Shown: piece after piece, positions 37,765 to 50,100 of the stretch
How the letters are laid out: every line of letters starts with the position of its first letter
Numbering within the stretch: the first letter of the stretch is position 1
NCBI GenBank assembly: GCA_000827495.1
Contig: KN817518.1
Span: 1,638,405-1,702,404 of the forward strand
Length of the DNA stretch: 64,000 nucleotides
DNA from: Hypholoma sublateritium FD-334 SS-4
Taxonomy: Eukaryota > Basidiomycota > Agaricomycetes > Agaricales > Strophariaceae
Reading direction: 5' to 3'
Notes under the pieces: model-generated
What the model was told of the DNA's origin: nothing
The model's database searches: none
The model's input: the letters and a program-made list of their open reading frames with translations, nothing else
Translations under genes and position numbers: made by a program

Positions 37765-40700
37765 TCATATATAAGGAAATTTCGACATGCTCACCATTTC
37801 AACAAATACCGGTAGTAGTTTAGGTATGTGTTCTAATTCTGGAGGTTTTAGAGTAGTTTGTGGTTGCTTCTTGGCAGGTCGATCCGCTTTGGGTTTTGAC
37901 TTCTCTGAATAGTTGGGTGATTGCGCAGAGTGTGATGTATTCGGATTCAACGTCGGCTGTTGGTGAGTCTTTAGAACCGTGTCTTTCGCGGGAACAGGTG
38001 GCGGGGAGTCATTCTCATTGTCATATGTCGGATCGGGAGGTAAAGGCCTTGAAGGTGCCGCGTGTGCACTCTTTGAAGGCATAGGAAGGGGTGGCACTGG
38101 AGGCGCCTGTTCGCGCTTAGATGTCAAAGAAAGCCCGTTTACGGCGAAGGTCATCGACTTCGACCTTATTAGAGAAAATGATCGCTTGCGAGCAGGTTGG
38201 GGCAGCGGTTTTTGTGTCTGGATAGATGCGGTAGATGGAGAAGTATGTTGTTGCTTCGTGTTACTTCGATGGAGGTTGTTGCCGTTTGGTTGGTGCCGAG
38301 AGATGGATGAGCTGGAAACCGCCGACATCTGATTTGGCGATCGAATATCACTGGTCTCGGTCAGGTCATCTGAGGCGTCCTCACTTCCTGTTTCGTATTC
38401 GCTAGAAGAGTATTCGTCGCTGCTAGACTCTTCGTCTGTTTCCTCTGCTGCCAAATCAATTGCGTCCCCGGTGACCAAGTCACCGAAGCTAAGCTCTCCG
38501 ACAACGCCATTCACTAAGGCTTGCGTAGCCTCGTCTTCCGCGTCAGCTTCGTTCGAATGGATTCGTCCAAACCGCCGACGAATTTTGTCTTCATACAGAA
38601 CCTTCAATTTGTAGTGATATTGGGCAACTTTGTCAACTTCTGCCAGTATGTTCGTCCGGTCAGATCCTGTATGCGGCAAAATGAATTCGAGGCTGATAGG
38701 GTCGCCCAGTCCTTCCCTCACGGCGGTCAAGAAGAGTTCTATCCAACGCATCAGGCTGTCGAACAAGCCGTCGCCCTTGGAATGCACTTTGTGGACAAAG
38801 TTATAGAACGATTGTTCATGCCTTTGCATCAAGCTCATGAAGAGTTGCACTGTCAGATGGGGGTTTTCCTGGCTCACTAGACATATTCCATCAAATTGAG
38901 GTCAAGTGTCAATTAAGAATACCACATACGCTCATCGGCTTGTTCGACAGTCTTGATGAGATCATTAATGAAGTTCTGTAGATCACCGAGGGAATCCGCA
39001 ATGCTTGCCGCCCTATAGACCTGCGCTAATGGTGCGTAAAATATGGTTATAATGTCTTTCAAGAGATCAGAAGTGAAGCCCTGAAAAAAATGATTAAGCT
39101 CATGCACAGAGGAGTTTAAGGGAAAAGATGCGAGCCTCGAAAACTAGCTCTATCAGCTGTTCACGATCCTTGAGCCGTGAATACAGATTGACCAGAATCT
39201 TCAAGTCTTCTAGAAGCCACGCATCCTCATCCTGGGGCCCGTCATCGTCGTCCGAGTCGTCCAAGGCCTCTTTCTGCTTCAAATATATTACATGTGCTTT
39301 ATGCGCACGAGCGAGGCGATGCATTTGCACTCGAGAGAGAACGGGTTCCTCTGAGGACCGTAGAACGATTGTGATCAGATTCATTCCTTCGGCCGCTGTA
39401 ACGAACGGTCAACAATGGATATCCGTGGCAACTTAAGGTCTTACCAGCATCGGCTTTGAACATAGATTGGATCTCGCGAGGTGCGTACACAAATTGACGA
39501 ATTTTTGCACACATGATGGGATCGTCAACTTTGTCCTTGACTACTTCTATTTCTTGTTCAAGTACCTTGACTTCTTCTGTTAACGAGCTTGTAAACATCC
39601 TACCAACTGCTATGAGCTGATGCCAAGGAGAAGAGATAACTATCTTGATATTACCGCTGCAAAAGACTGCGACCACCGAATGGTTGCGCAAGGAAAAGAT
39701 CGAGTACAGCTGAACGGTGTAAGATCAGCGGTCAAATAATCATTTCGGTGCACCTACTTCGAATCATTCCAACTGGGTTCGTGATTTTCAGCGCCGTTTT
39801 GAGCATGAAGTAAGGCATCAGTCCGTGTATTCGTTTGAGGCCCGCAAAGGTTTCCGATGCGTCGTCTGAAGCCACGAATGTATGAAAGACTGTCGAGGCC
39901 AGACTAAAGACAGGGAGATAAGAATAATGAATTGAGCAATTTGGGGTGCAACACTTGCGATATACGGGCCCATTCCACAACCGCTTGGTAGTTGGCGGGC
40001 AGACCTCGAATATCGGGGGTGACCTTAATAGTCCCAAAAACATGGCTCAGTCCATCTATAAATATTGAGGTTAGATGAGATGGGCGCGATATTTTGCACG
40101 AACCTTTGCCCATGATATCGCCTTTCACACTTTTGACAGCTTCTCTCAGTCCCTCGACACGGCTGGCAATTTCTTTGGCAAATTTCTTCCTCCCTTCTTC
40201 TCTTACTTTGTCAGCCTCTTCCCGTCGCCTGGCGTCTTCCATTTCATCAGAAGTTAAGGTAATAGGGCCGGACAGTAAAAATGAACGAAGAACAGGCGAA
40301 TTTGCAATCACTGAGGATACGAGCAGAGAGTTGAGATATGACCGGAGGGTTAAACGATTCTTTTCGCGGGCAAGACGCGAAGGCGTTGGCGTGGAGAAGC
40401 CATCAGAGGTAGGCTGTGATTCATAATCGCTATAGGACGTTGCAGTTGTAGACGTCCGTGACAGTGGGGAGGGGCTCATAGGGGGTCTGGAGGACGTAGG
40501 TGACATCGAAGGTACCGAAACATGCGTTTTATCTTTTGCGGGTGGAAGCCTAACCTCAGCTTCAGGATGGTGCTTCGAGAGCTAGATATCATGATGAACG
40601 CCGTATACAGGTGAAAGACAGGGAAAACTCACTTCAGCTGCGAAAGTTCTGAAATCTCCATAGCGCCTCGCTACATAAACATCGGGATATCTAGAACGCC

Positions 40701-41419
40701 TGGTGCGTATAATGAATTCCTTGATGGAGATGTCAGACACGGAACAATCAATGTGATAAGTGACGTTATACTTCATGAGGCCTACTGCGCATTCGGCCTT
40801 TGTCGACCACTGTACGTACTCCGACAATGTTGACCTCGAAGAAATTGGCTTGCTTCGAGAGACGAGCTTGCCTCTTCTTCGAAAGCAATTCGAGGCTATC
40901 CAAATCTGCCTGTGTCAATCGGACAACTTCCTCTGGCTCAACCAATTTGGTTGCCGCATTGACCAAAAGCGATAGGTTACGTTCTATCTTGGCTAACAGT
41001 TTTTTGCGGGTCTTCTGTTCTGTGTCGCTGTCGTCGAGAGGAGACGCAGACGATATATTTCGCGCTACAACGGCGTCGATGAAAGGCTGTAGCTTTTGCG
41101 AATAGAAATCCTTAGGAGCCGCGGCCATGAATGGAAAAGTGAGTACGAATTGTCTGAATACATAGCGAAGTAAAGGGAGATCTAAAGGTGGCGTATGCTT
41201 GGGAGGTAATGTGAATGGTGGGCCGAGGTACGAAAGTGTCGATACATTCTCCTGAGTTTCAGTTGTGATGAGATCAAGCTCCCGAGTGAACTGGAGTTGA
41301 ACTAGATATTTCTTCAGGTAATGAGCACGCAGAGGCGTAAGATCGGACGAGGCGTTTCTGGAAGAATCGTCAGCGGAAGTGGCAGGGCTTTCTGGCGGTG
41401 GGCGATCAGGCGATGGCAT
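37765..41419 (-). CDS. PX-domain protein with PXB and DUF3818 regions (YPR097W-like)
   Basis: Starts at ATG 41417-41419. Residues 25-200 correspond to the PX-associated (PXB) region (LTPLRAHYLKKYLVQLQFTREL, FMAAAPKDFYSQKLQPFIDAV). A PX domain follows (ISIKEFIIRTRRSRYPDVYVARRYGDFRTFAAE) with the R-Y-x-D-F pattern for phosphoinositide binding. The remaining exons (about 40500-38880) form the helical DUF3818 part, and the last exon (38877-37765) has the domain end, then a long Ser/Pro-rich disordered region and a conserved-looking tail PPELEHIPKLLPVFVEMV. Such proteins resemble yeast YPR097W, which binds PI3P-containing membranes. The cellular role is not known with certainty. Confidence 0.85.
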
Positions 41420-41571
41420 AGTAGTACAGAGTAAGAAGAAGCCCGAACTTTGCTCGGATTTGGTTGTGCGTCATCGGCATACTTTAGATCAGCAGTCTCA
41501 TGACCGCAGAGGCTTAGCGCTTACTACTCTCACCATCACAACACATCATCATCACCGCAGTATGCTCCCCA

Positions 41572-43895
41572 AGGCTCCCCACAGCCAAACCACCTCATCT
41601 ACGGTCTGTTGGGTACGCGCTGTCTCTCCGCGCCTCACACGTTCCTCACATCTGCCACCCCGCATCTATAGCATATGTGGCATATCTGATATTACATAGG
41701 CTCTTTCTCTGGCCTTACTTTCTGTCACCTCTCAGAAAAGTTCCACCGCCGCTGGGAAATTCAATTCTCGGCCATTGCCAAACTATTAAAAACGAAACTG
41801 GTATTCTCCAGCGCAAATGGGCCAAACAGTATGGACCAGTGGTCCGCGTCGTAGGCACAATAGACATTGAGGGGATAACTTTCACGATGCCCGAAGCGAT
41901 GCACCAGATTTTGGTGACAGATTGGGTGGAATACCCAAGGGTAAGCATTTCCAATCCCTCCATTATTTGCCTGCTGATACAAGCCGACAGGCCACCATTT
42001 CCCGTAATATCCTTGGCCGTGTCGCTGGCTACGGTCTTTTGACTGCAACGGGAAATGAACATAAATATACGCGCAAGGCCATGAATCCCGCGTTTTCGAT
42101 CCCTAACCTCACATCCCGTACGTCGCGCGCTCCCTGATCCCCATGCTCTCTTTAATTGTGAATTGAACAGAGTTTTCCACGTACTTCAAGCCTATTAACG
42201 GTATGCTGACCTTTTCAGTTCACATTTTTTTGGACTGACGTACATATTTCCTTTCTTCAAGGTTAATCGAGATTCAAAAAAAAATGAGGAGAAAGAATCG
42301 GAGAAGGACAAAATCATTCACGTATACGACTGGAGTACGTATCTTGCATACAAACTCTGTTGTTTGTGTTTAATCTTATAATTGTCTTTCTAGTCAGCAA
42401 AGTGACACTGGTCATAATTTGCAAGACTGCTTACGGATATAAGGCTGAATCCTTGCAGAATCCGTGCAAAAAACTGGCAGAAGCCTACGAACTCTTACTG
42501 AATCTTCAATCGGTAACAATGCTAATTTGCTGTTCGGACTGGTGTGGTGCCTAATATGCCCTCGGGCCCAAACCTTCCAAGGTTCATACTTATTGTTTCT
42601 GTCCCCGGAGCGCCGCGTTTCCTAGCTTCTGATTGGGCGTACCATCCTCGTCACTGGTGTGGGTAAAATTCCACTTTTGTGTGAGTCAGAGGTTTTTCAT
42701 CGGTGGTGTTTGTGCGCAGTTTTAATGCTGGATCTGCAGCTGCCACGGGCAAGGTTGTCGATGCCTTGTATCGCATCCGGAAAATATCTACTCAAATGCT
42801 GGAAGAAAGGATGAAAGACTCCAACCTCACCCTGAACGACTCCGATTCCAAGAGGGATATCATGAGCATACTAATCCGCGCACGAAAGGCGGAACTTAAT
42901 ACTTAATGTGGGGAAAGGTGGATATGCCATGAGTGATCATGTCATGAATGGACCAAGTGGTTAGCATCTTGCGATCGACCTTAATGACTTCCCATCTGAA
43001 TTCGAACGTAGCTTACATTCCTTGGTGCTGGTCATGAAACCACAGCCTGCGGTCCGTTACACTTGCTTGGCGCCTTCCAGCCCAGTTTAGCACTGAGACT
43101 TTACATGGTAGACGCTGTGGCACCTGTCGAAGAATACTGAAGGTCAAGCCCGTTTGCGGGCTGAACTCGCCCAGGTGTTCACAGATGTTGCTCACGCCGA
43201 TTATCGATTGCTGAAAGAACATCAATTCCTTGAAAATGTGATGTAGGCTCGCATTATGCATCACATCGTCGGCAGGGCAGCTTATATCGCTCATGTGCGG
43301 CACGGAAAGCCTTAGCATCATGCCCCTGTTCCGGCAACGGCACGGACGGCGTCAAAGACAGACTACGTCGATGGCGTCCTAGTGCCTAAAGGGACGCTCT
43401 TTTACATCCCTGTCTGTCTATTTACCTTCGGTTGTACTTCTTTCTGAAATTTCCCTTTAGATACGCGTTGTCAATACCTGGAAGGAAATCTGGGTCGAAG
43501 ATGCCGAGGAGTATGTGCATGTGCAGATGGATAGCACCTATTACATCTAACGATGTCCGTATCAGTTTCAAGTCGGAGCGGTGGTTGAACCTCCGGAAGG
43601 CCTACCACCCGACCTTCTCGATGCTCTCCTTCATAACGGGCCCCCACGCGTGCATAAGCAAGACAATGGCCATAATGGAGATCAAGGCTGTCCTAGCGTG
43701 CGTCTTTTCTCCGCTTGGCTCCTTCGGGCGGTCAGGCTCACCCATCGTCAAAATTGAGTTCGCGCCCATCGCGCCCGACCAGGTCGTCCACCCGTCTGCT
43801 GCGATCACAACAAGTGAGTCGTCGCCACCCCGTAGGGAGCAGCCGCTGATCGATTCCCTCACCATGCGCGTGCCCCCCGTCGCCCAATCGGACTT
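41572..43895 (+). pseudogene. Cytochrome P450 relic (microsomal, Agaricomycete type)
   Basis: Consecutive fragments spell a P450: a leader with LFLWPYFLSPLRKVPPPLGN, ILQRKWAKQYGPVVRV, NILGRVAGYGLLTATGNEHKYTRKAMNPAF, ICKTAYGYKAESL, the I-helix FLGAGHETTA (near 43019), VPKGTLFYIP, IRVVNTWKEIW, and a heme-loop remnant FITGPHACISKTMA with the Cys ligand. Breaks are clear: a run of nine A at 42276-42284 shifts frame between LIEI and the next block, an extra A near 42950 breaks the segment before the I-helix, the ExxR region (about 43200-43330) has stops, and the EIW block runs into a stop. Some could be sequencing errors, but their number argues for decay. Exons after 43560 are much more GC-rich than the 5' part. 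Confidence 0.8.
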
Positions 43896-45318
43896 CGTGT
43901 ATGCGTCCCTTGTGCAGAGCCAACCGATGGGATGCCCCTCTAGCTGCGCAGAATCTCGCAGCAGCCAGCACATGGCTCTGCATGATCACCTACGTGGGCG
44001 TGTCAGTTGATCGAACACGGTTCTCTCCTTTCCCCTTCTTGCAATTTGTGTATACGTGTACTAACCAATGATGTCTGTGTCCTGTTTGCGTATCCTGGAT
44101 GTGAGTAGGCACTCCGGCCTCCCGGTCACCGCCGCTGAGCGGTTTCCAGCGAGACGCCAGCCCACGGGAGCTCGATCGCGCGAACAATGTACACCTCGAT
44201 GCCAGGATCACATCGGCTGCGCTGCCTGTCGCCGTATGGCTGTCTCAAGTGCGCACGCAGGTCCAGGCCTCGCGCAAACCCGCGGATCGCGCCGTTCCCC
44301 CAGGGCCCGCGCGGGCGCGAATTGCCCGCAGGTGCGCGTCCACGCCGCAGCGCGCTGTCTATATAGTGTGAAAAACGCTGGGAGCTGGGCGCTCGTGCGT
44401 ACATACACGCACGCACGCGCGCGCGCTGAGGCGTGGCCCTGCATATGATGCTGTGACTAACAGCGCACACGCGCGTACGTATGCAAACATTATATTACGT
44501 TTCCGCGACGCCCACAACGTAGCCGTAATGACGCGGTCATTCGGATGCTCGGGCGGGGATCGCGCAGCGCTCGTGGCGTTTCAGGACGTGAAGTAGACAG
44601 GCCAAATTATAGCGGGCACGCACAGGCTTGAGGAAATTCGCGGCCGTGCGTGTGCTTGTACTAGTCCATAAGCGCTAAGCGCGCACGAGACACGGAAAGG
44701 CGCCCGTGTGATAATTGCGATGGCGTCATCCGGGGCCAAGTGAGATCCCGATTCAATGATGCTGCGGACCGAGCATAGTTAGGATGAGGTGGGGAGCAAC
44801 ATATACACTCGGATAAGACTCATTACAAGACGCGTAGGTATGTATGATATGTGGGGGGGAGATGTAGGGCAGCGGGTAGCGGTATGAAAGTAGGCTAGAG
44901 GGATAGAGACGGGCCGGCGGGCGTTGCAGAGATAGCTCACGGCCGTGGACTGGGTCTAGGCCCATGCAGGGTACGATCGAGGAATTCCCATTGTCACTAC
45001 CGAATTCCAAAGCCCGACGCGAAAAACTCGGGGTCCAAGAGTCTAGACCACGGCCATGGATCGGCGCACGCTGCGCGCACGCGGCCCGAGGCTGGGCGCG
45101 GGCAGGGATCGGGATTCGGCGCTAGGCATTGGTGGGGGGATCGCACACCGGATTGGCTGCGGCAGGTGGGTGGGGAAATGAAGCAGGGTGAATGGGGGAG
45201 CAGGCAGATGAAGCCCACTTCTCAAGGAAGAAATACAAAAATATGTCGCGGGTATGTCGCGGGCAAGTCGCGGGGCGCGTTCGTGTGCTATAGAATTGTG
45301 CACCCGTTCGTGAACCAC
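43896..45318. other. GC-rich intergenic region
   Basis: About 1.4 kb with no supported gene. It opens a strongly GC-rich block. A short alternating purine-pyrimidine tract (ACACGCACGCACGCGCGCGC, about 44404-44423) could adopt Z-DNA. Several open frames on both strands are Arg/Ala-rich by-products of base composition. The right end is the 3' UTR of the RING-LON gene. Confidence 0.5.
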
Positions 45319-47101
45319 CTAGAGCCAGCCAAGCAAACGTGAACCCGTGAGCACAACGGCGCATAGCAGCAGCAGCAGCAGGCCGCGCACAGCGGCCGGT
45401 GCGTACCAGTTATTGTTGAGCTGCTCGATCCAATGCACGACGAGCAATAAACGTAGACGCGGCGACCGAATTGGGAGTAACTTCGCCTTTTCGTACTCCT
45501 CAATTGGTAGGACGAGCGCAACCCAGAACGAGAAGAGCGCGGGGTCCGCGGGCATGGCTCCGTGTGTCGAGTAGAGCCGTTGCACGACCCATGGCGCTGC
45601 GCCGCGCTGGAGCCGATCGAGGAAAGCGCGGCAGGTGTCCATAAGCTCGGCATTTGTAGGGCTAGCCGGCGGAGCGGTCGACAGGCTTTCTACCTGTCGC
45701 GACGAGGAGGCCGCGCTGCTGATAGTGGATACGGCGACCTGTCGCGACGAGGACGCTGCGCTGCTGAGACTAGATGCTACACGACGCAAAAGCGGACGGT
45801 CCCCGAGAGGACTCGGAGGTGGTGGCGACGGTGTCGGTAGTGACGGTGGCGCTGGGTCAGCCAAGTCATCTGCATAGTCATCAATCCTGAGGGAGTGTCA
45901 GAAAAAATGCGCACGATAATTAAACTGTGTACCTCTCGATCCTGCCGACCATATAGCCATCGAGGGTCCCGCGCTCGAGAATCCTAAAACGGGAAGTCCC
46001 CCATGTCTCGACCATGCTGCGCCCGTCCGGTAACATCTGGACGCTGCGTATTTCTAGAATAGTTCCATAGTCTGTCTGCGGCGAGCCGGGTTTGGGGGAC
46101 ATAATCATGCCGAAGCGCGGGGTGGGAGATTCAAGACAGCGGCGCAACATCAAACGATACCTGGGTTCAAAAAAATGCAGGATAGTGGGCAGGCCGGGAA
46201 AGCTGAGATTGCAAACAAAGATGGGGGTATTGAGACGGGCATGCCGCTCCTCTTCGTCGATGGCGGCTCCGCGCTCCTGATAGAGTAACGGATAAGCTTT
46301 GAGAACTGAGAGCGGGGTAAGTAAGGCGCAAGAGAATAATATAGGTCTTACTAATGGACATGATAACCTGATTTGTGGGCTGGTCTTGGAAAAGATACGG
46401 GGGAAGCTCCTGCCTACATATAGGACAGGTAGTATTATGATCAAGGGAGCGCTGTAGGCATTTAGCGCAGTAAGTCTGTTGTATGAAAGTGAGGGGTGGA
46501 TCGAAGATGGAGAGAAATAGAGGGAACGGACATGCTGACAGGGGGTGGTCACTGGCCGATAGAACAGGACATAGCAGATGTGGCAGGTGAGTTCCTCGAG
46601 GAGCCTCTTGTCAAAGTCGGCGAGGATGGCCTCGTCGCTAGATGGAAGGGGGACGTCGCTGGGCACGAGACGATCTCGGGCCGCGACGGATTGGAGATGG
46701 GACAAAAGATCGGGAGAAGAGTTGCGCCGTCGACGCTTCCGCGGGCGGTCGTCGTCGTCGTCGCTGTCCTCCTCTTCCTCCTCCCTCTCGTCTGGACATA
46801 AGCGCTGAAGGGTGCGGTCGGCGAGAGCGATGATCTTGTTGAGGGAAACGTCGGAACGGTGCTCAGTAACTGGGATCGGTGGCGCTGGGGCAGCTGCGGG
46901 AATGTATGCAACGGTGGAATCGGGGGGGATTCGAGGTGCGCGCGTTGTCTGTGCGCACGCTGGGACGGGGCAGGAGGGCGCGGGGGCATCAAGATGATGT
47001 GAGCAAAGCGCGTGGCCGCAGTGCAGCGTCGTCGGGTTTCGCAGACGTTCGTGACAGCGCGGACAGCGGAGGAGCGCGGCGAGCGCACGGGGATGAGCCA
47101 T
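45319..47101 (-). CDS. RING-RING-LON protein (LONRF-like) with C-terminal membrane segment
   Basis: Starts MAHPRALAALLRCPRC at ATG 47099-47101. A first RING-like Cys/His cluster (CPRCHERLRNPTTLHCGHALC) is followed by a Pro-rich linker and an acidic/basic stretch. A second RING starts LTCHICYVLFYRPVTTPCQH and continues after an intron with YCAKCLQRSL and CPICRQELP. Then the Lon N-terminal (LON) domain: NTPIFVCNLSFPGLPTILHFFEPRYRLMLRRCLE, FGMIMSPK, EIRSVQMLPDGRSMV, GTSRFRILERG. The C-terminal exon holds a Ser-rich part, a helical block and a final hydrophobic stretch (VRGLLLLLLCAVVLTGSRLLGWL-like, split here as VRGLLLLLLCAVV and LTGSRLLGWL). LONRF proteins are probable E3 ubiquitin ligases. The terminal segment suggests a tail anchor, which is inference. 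Confidence 0.88.
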
Positions 47102-47172
47102 GGTCGCCTTTCTAAGGCAGCGCCGTTTATAAATAAGTACCTGCCCTCGATGCGGGGAGGCGATCAGGTCAC
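47102..47172. promoter_or_regulatory. 71-base divergent promoter
   Basis: Only 71 bases separate the start codons of two genes transcribed apart. A TATA-like box TATAAATA at 47128-47135 on the plus strand lies 37 bases before the right-hand ATG, so that gene's leader would be very short. The promoter of the minus-strand gene must overlap the other gene's start. Confidence 0.6.
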
Positions 47173-50100
47173 ATGTCCATTTACATGTCCGACCACATCC
47201 TCCTCCTCCCCGCATCGCCAGTCCCGCCGCCAAAGCGCTTCCGCCGCGTCCGCACCGCCGTCGTTCTCGCATCGTACCAATTGTACGCCGTCGAGCGCTG
47301 GATAACGTCCCGCGACAGGACCCCGCTGCTCGTCGTCCACACCGGCGTCCCCGAGCACTCTGTCGTCCTCGATGCGTATGCACCTGTCGATCTCGCCGCC
47401 TGGAACTCTGCGATCGCCGCCCTCCGCGCAAATGGATCGCGTCCGAAGCCAACGCCCCAGGGAACTGTCATGCTCACCTCTCTCGCCCACTTTCGGTCCG
47501 ACTACACCATCGTGCCCATCCCGGGCGGCGAGTATCTCGCCGTTCAGCAGCAGCTATATGCTAACATTAACCTCCTCCGCATGGGGTGTTCGGCACGCAG
47601 TGCACTTACCCTCGAGGACCCTGGTGAGACCACCAAGGACCGCTTCATCTCCTCCTACCTCCTTCCAGAGAGCACAGTTGTCCCGTACCCCGGCTCTTCT
47701 GAGCATTTACCCTTGCCGTCACTCAACCACACCTCGTCATACCACTCTCCAAATAGACACATTCGGCAGACTCGAAATATGAGCACGTCGTCTCTGCCAA
47801 CCCGCAAGGACTTGCTTGTTGGCAAGACCAAGGACCGGCCTGCCTTTGTCGCCACGGTTCTCGAGTTTGTCAAGCTCATCCAGGCCGCACTCGCGATATT
47901 CGGCATATATCCGGTCGAGTGTGCCTCGGTTTCTCCAACGCTCCTCATAGACGGCCTGCTTTGCGATACCACGCTTGCGGGAATCAAACTCTGGACAACG
48001 CGTATTGGCGCGCCATGTGTCGGCCTTCAGGTACACTCCTTGTTCCGAGCGAAAACCGTCCGCTAACGCGCATATAGCCAACCGACCGCGTCATCGACCC
48101 GTCATTTGTGGCCGCCCTGCTTAGTCTCGTACTTGCCACACGCAACCGACTCGCCTATTTAGGATATGCCTTCGTGCGTCCTGCTACGCTTCCACGTGAA
48201 TGCTATTAATACGTCGTAGATCCTACCCCGCGATCCGTTCCTCTGCCCACACGCATTTGCCCTCGCACTTACCACCTTCTTACAAGCTACTGCGCCGGCG
48301 CCAGTTCCCACTTTACACAATTCAAACACCGCCTTCTCCACCCCCCATGGCTCCGTTCATGTCAGTACCCCACTCATACCCCATGCCCCACCCCCTACCA
48401 ATCTGCTCTCAGCCGCAGCCGCTTCCGCAGCGGCAGCTACTCTTCCGGTTGGTGCGATCCTCACGCGCGAGACTGTTGACACAATTGCATCCCAACATGA
48501 GCACCGCACACGCACCGAGTCTCGCAAAGTCCGTCGTGTGCTCAAAGGCAAACGCGCGGCTGCGGCTGCGGCTGACTCGGACGGTGGGGATGGTGCAACA
48601 CCTGAACGCGAGCACAACCGCAAGCACGCACTTAGCCTGAGTCTCAGCCTCAGTGGTGGTGAGGAGGCGTCCGGTGCGAATGCTTCGGCTGGTCCAGCGA
48701 AGAGCCAGCTTCTCAGCGGTATTGCAAGTGGTCTGCGTGGTGGGAGCGCGGCGCTCGCCACCGTTGGGGTCAACGTGGGCGGGGGGCTGGGTGGCGACGC
48801 AGTGCTGGGCGACCCGGGTGCGGTGAATGTGCCGACGCGCGATCTCGCGACGTTCGTGTTACTCGTAGCGGGTACCGCGCGGCCCGACGCGCGGACGGGT
48901 AGGCGGGCGAAGCGCCTGAGCCGCGATGGGACGCTTGAACACGGCGTGGGGAGCGGCGTGGCAGCGGAGGATGCAGGCGTTGGCGCGAGCGTGCGTGCGC
49001 TGTGGGGTGGGCGCGTTGGCGAACTTGTGCGCATGCGCGAGGAAGCGGGCGTGCATGACGCAGCCGCCGCTGCTGCCGCCGGGATGCGCGAACGCCGCGC
49101 CACGCCAGCGGGGCTTGGGAGCGACGGCGAGGAGTCGAACGCGCGGTCGAATGACGGGCGCTCAACCGAGGAGGAGAGCGAGGTGTCGAATAGCACCGGC
49201 GCGTTTGGCGGTATGTGGGGTGGGCGTGTGCGCGGGAAACTTGGGAACTGGGCGGGCGGGTCAGTTATAACTTATCCTTCTCGTACAAGTATGAAGCGGT
49301 CTGATCTTTATCGCAGATTATCACGGAAAAAACACTACCGTGACAGCGTCGACCTTGGCAGCTCGTCCGCCTCTGGCGCGCCGCGAAGTAAGGACATTGG
49401 GGCTGTGCCGCTCGGACTCGCGATGTCGGATGCATCGTCGCACCAGTCTCAGCCGCAGCCGCAATTGCTTGAGCCTTCGCGCGGGCGCCCGCAGCCAGGC
49501 AGGCTGACCATCAGCGGGAATGCCTCTCCAAGTACGCTCAGCCGTCGCCCGTCCGCAGCTTCGCGAGCGCAGTCGCCTACCTTGCCACCGATGGTGTTCT
49601 CCCTGTGAGTTCTTTCTCTCTGATTTTACCAATGTATGCTACCCGTCAATATGTCTTCCCTTACTGAAACATTTATGGTAGGGACATCGACCGGGAGATG
49701 GATGACGACGACCTGCTCAGTAGTGGGCAGGTGTCGCCGCTGAGTGCGTCTCATTGCCCCTTNTACTGTGTGCTCTGTATTGACAACGCGCAGGCGACGG
49801 TCGCCCGAATCTATTCAGCATGGCCGGCGACCCCGCNGCGTCGCTCGCGGCGTCGAGTGCGCGCCTCGCCGCGCTATCGGCGCGCGGCATCGGGCACGCG
49901 CGGCGCCCGCACCACCGCGCTGTGCAGTCCGCGCGCGTCGCGAGCTGGGCGGGGTCGCGCCCTCGTGCACGCACGCCAGACGATGGTGACGGCGGCGTGC
50001 GCTCACCTGTGACTGACGAAGACGGCGAGAGCGATGTGCCTGCGCGCCCGCGCCGTGAGAAGGCGCGCTTCCACAGCCTGCTGAGCGTGGTCGATCCCGC

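Noticed and set aside
44126..44470. Arg/Ala-rich open frames in the GC-rich spacer
   Set aside because: Overlapping frames on both strands are expected from GC-rich sequence; no domain or start context.
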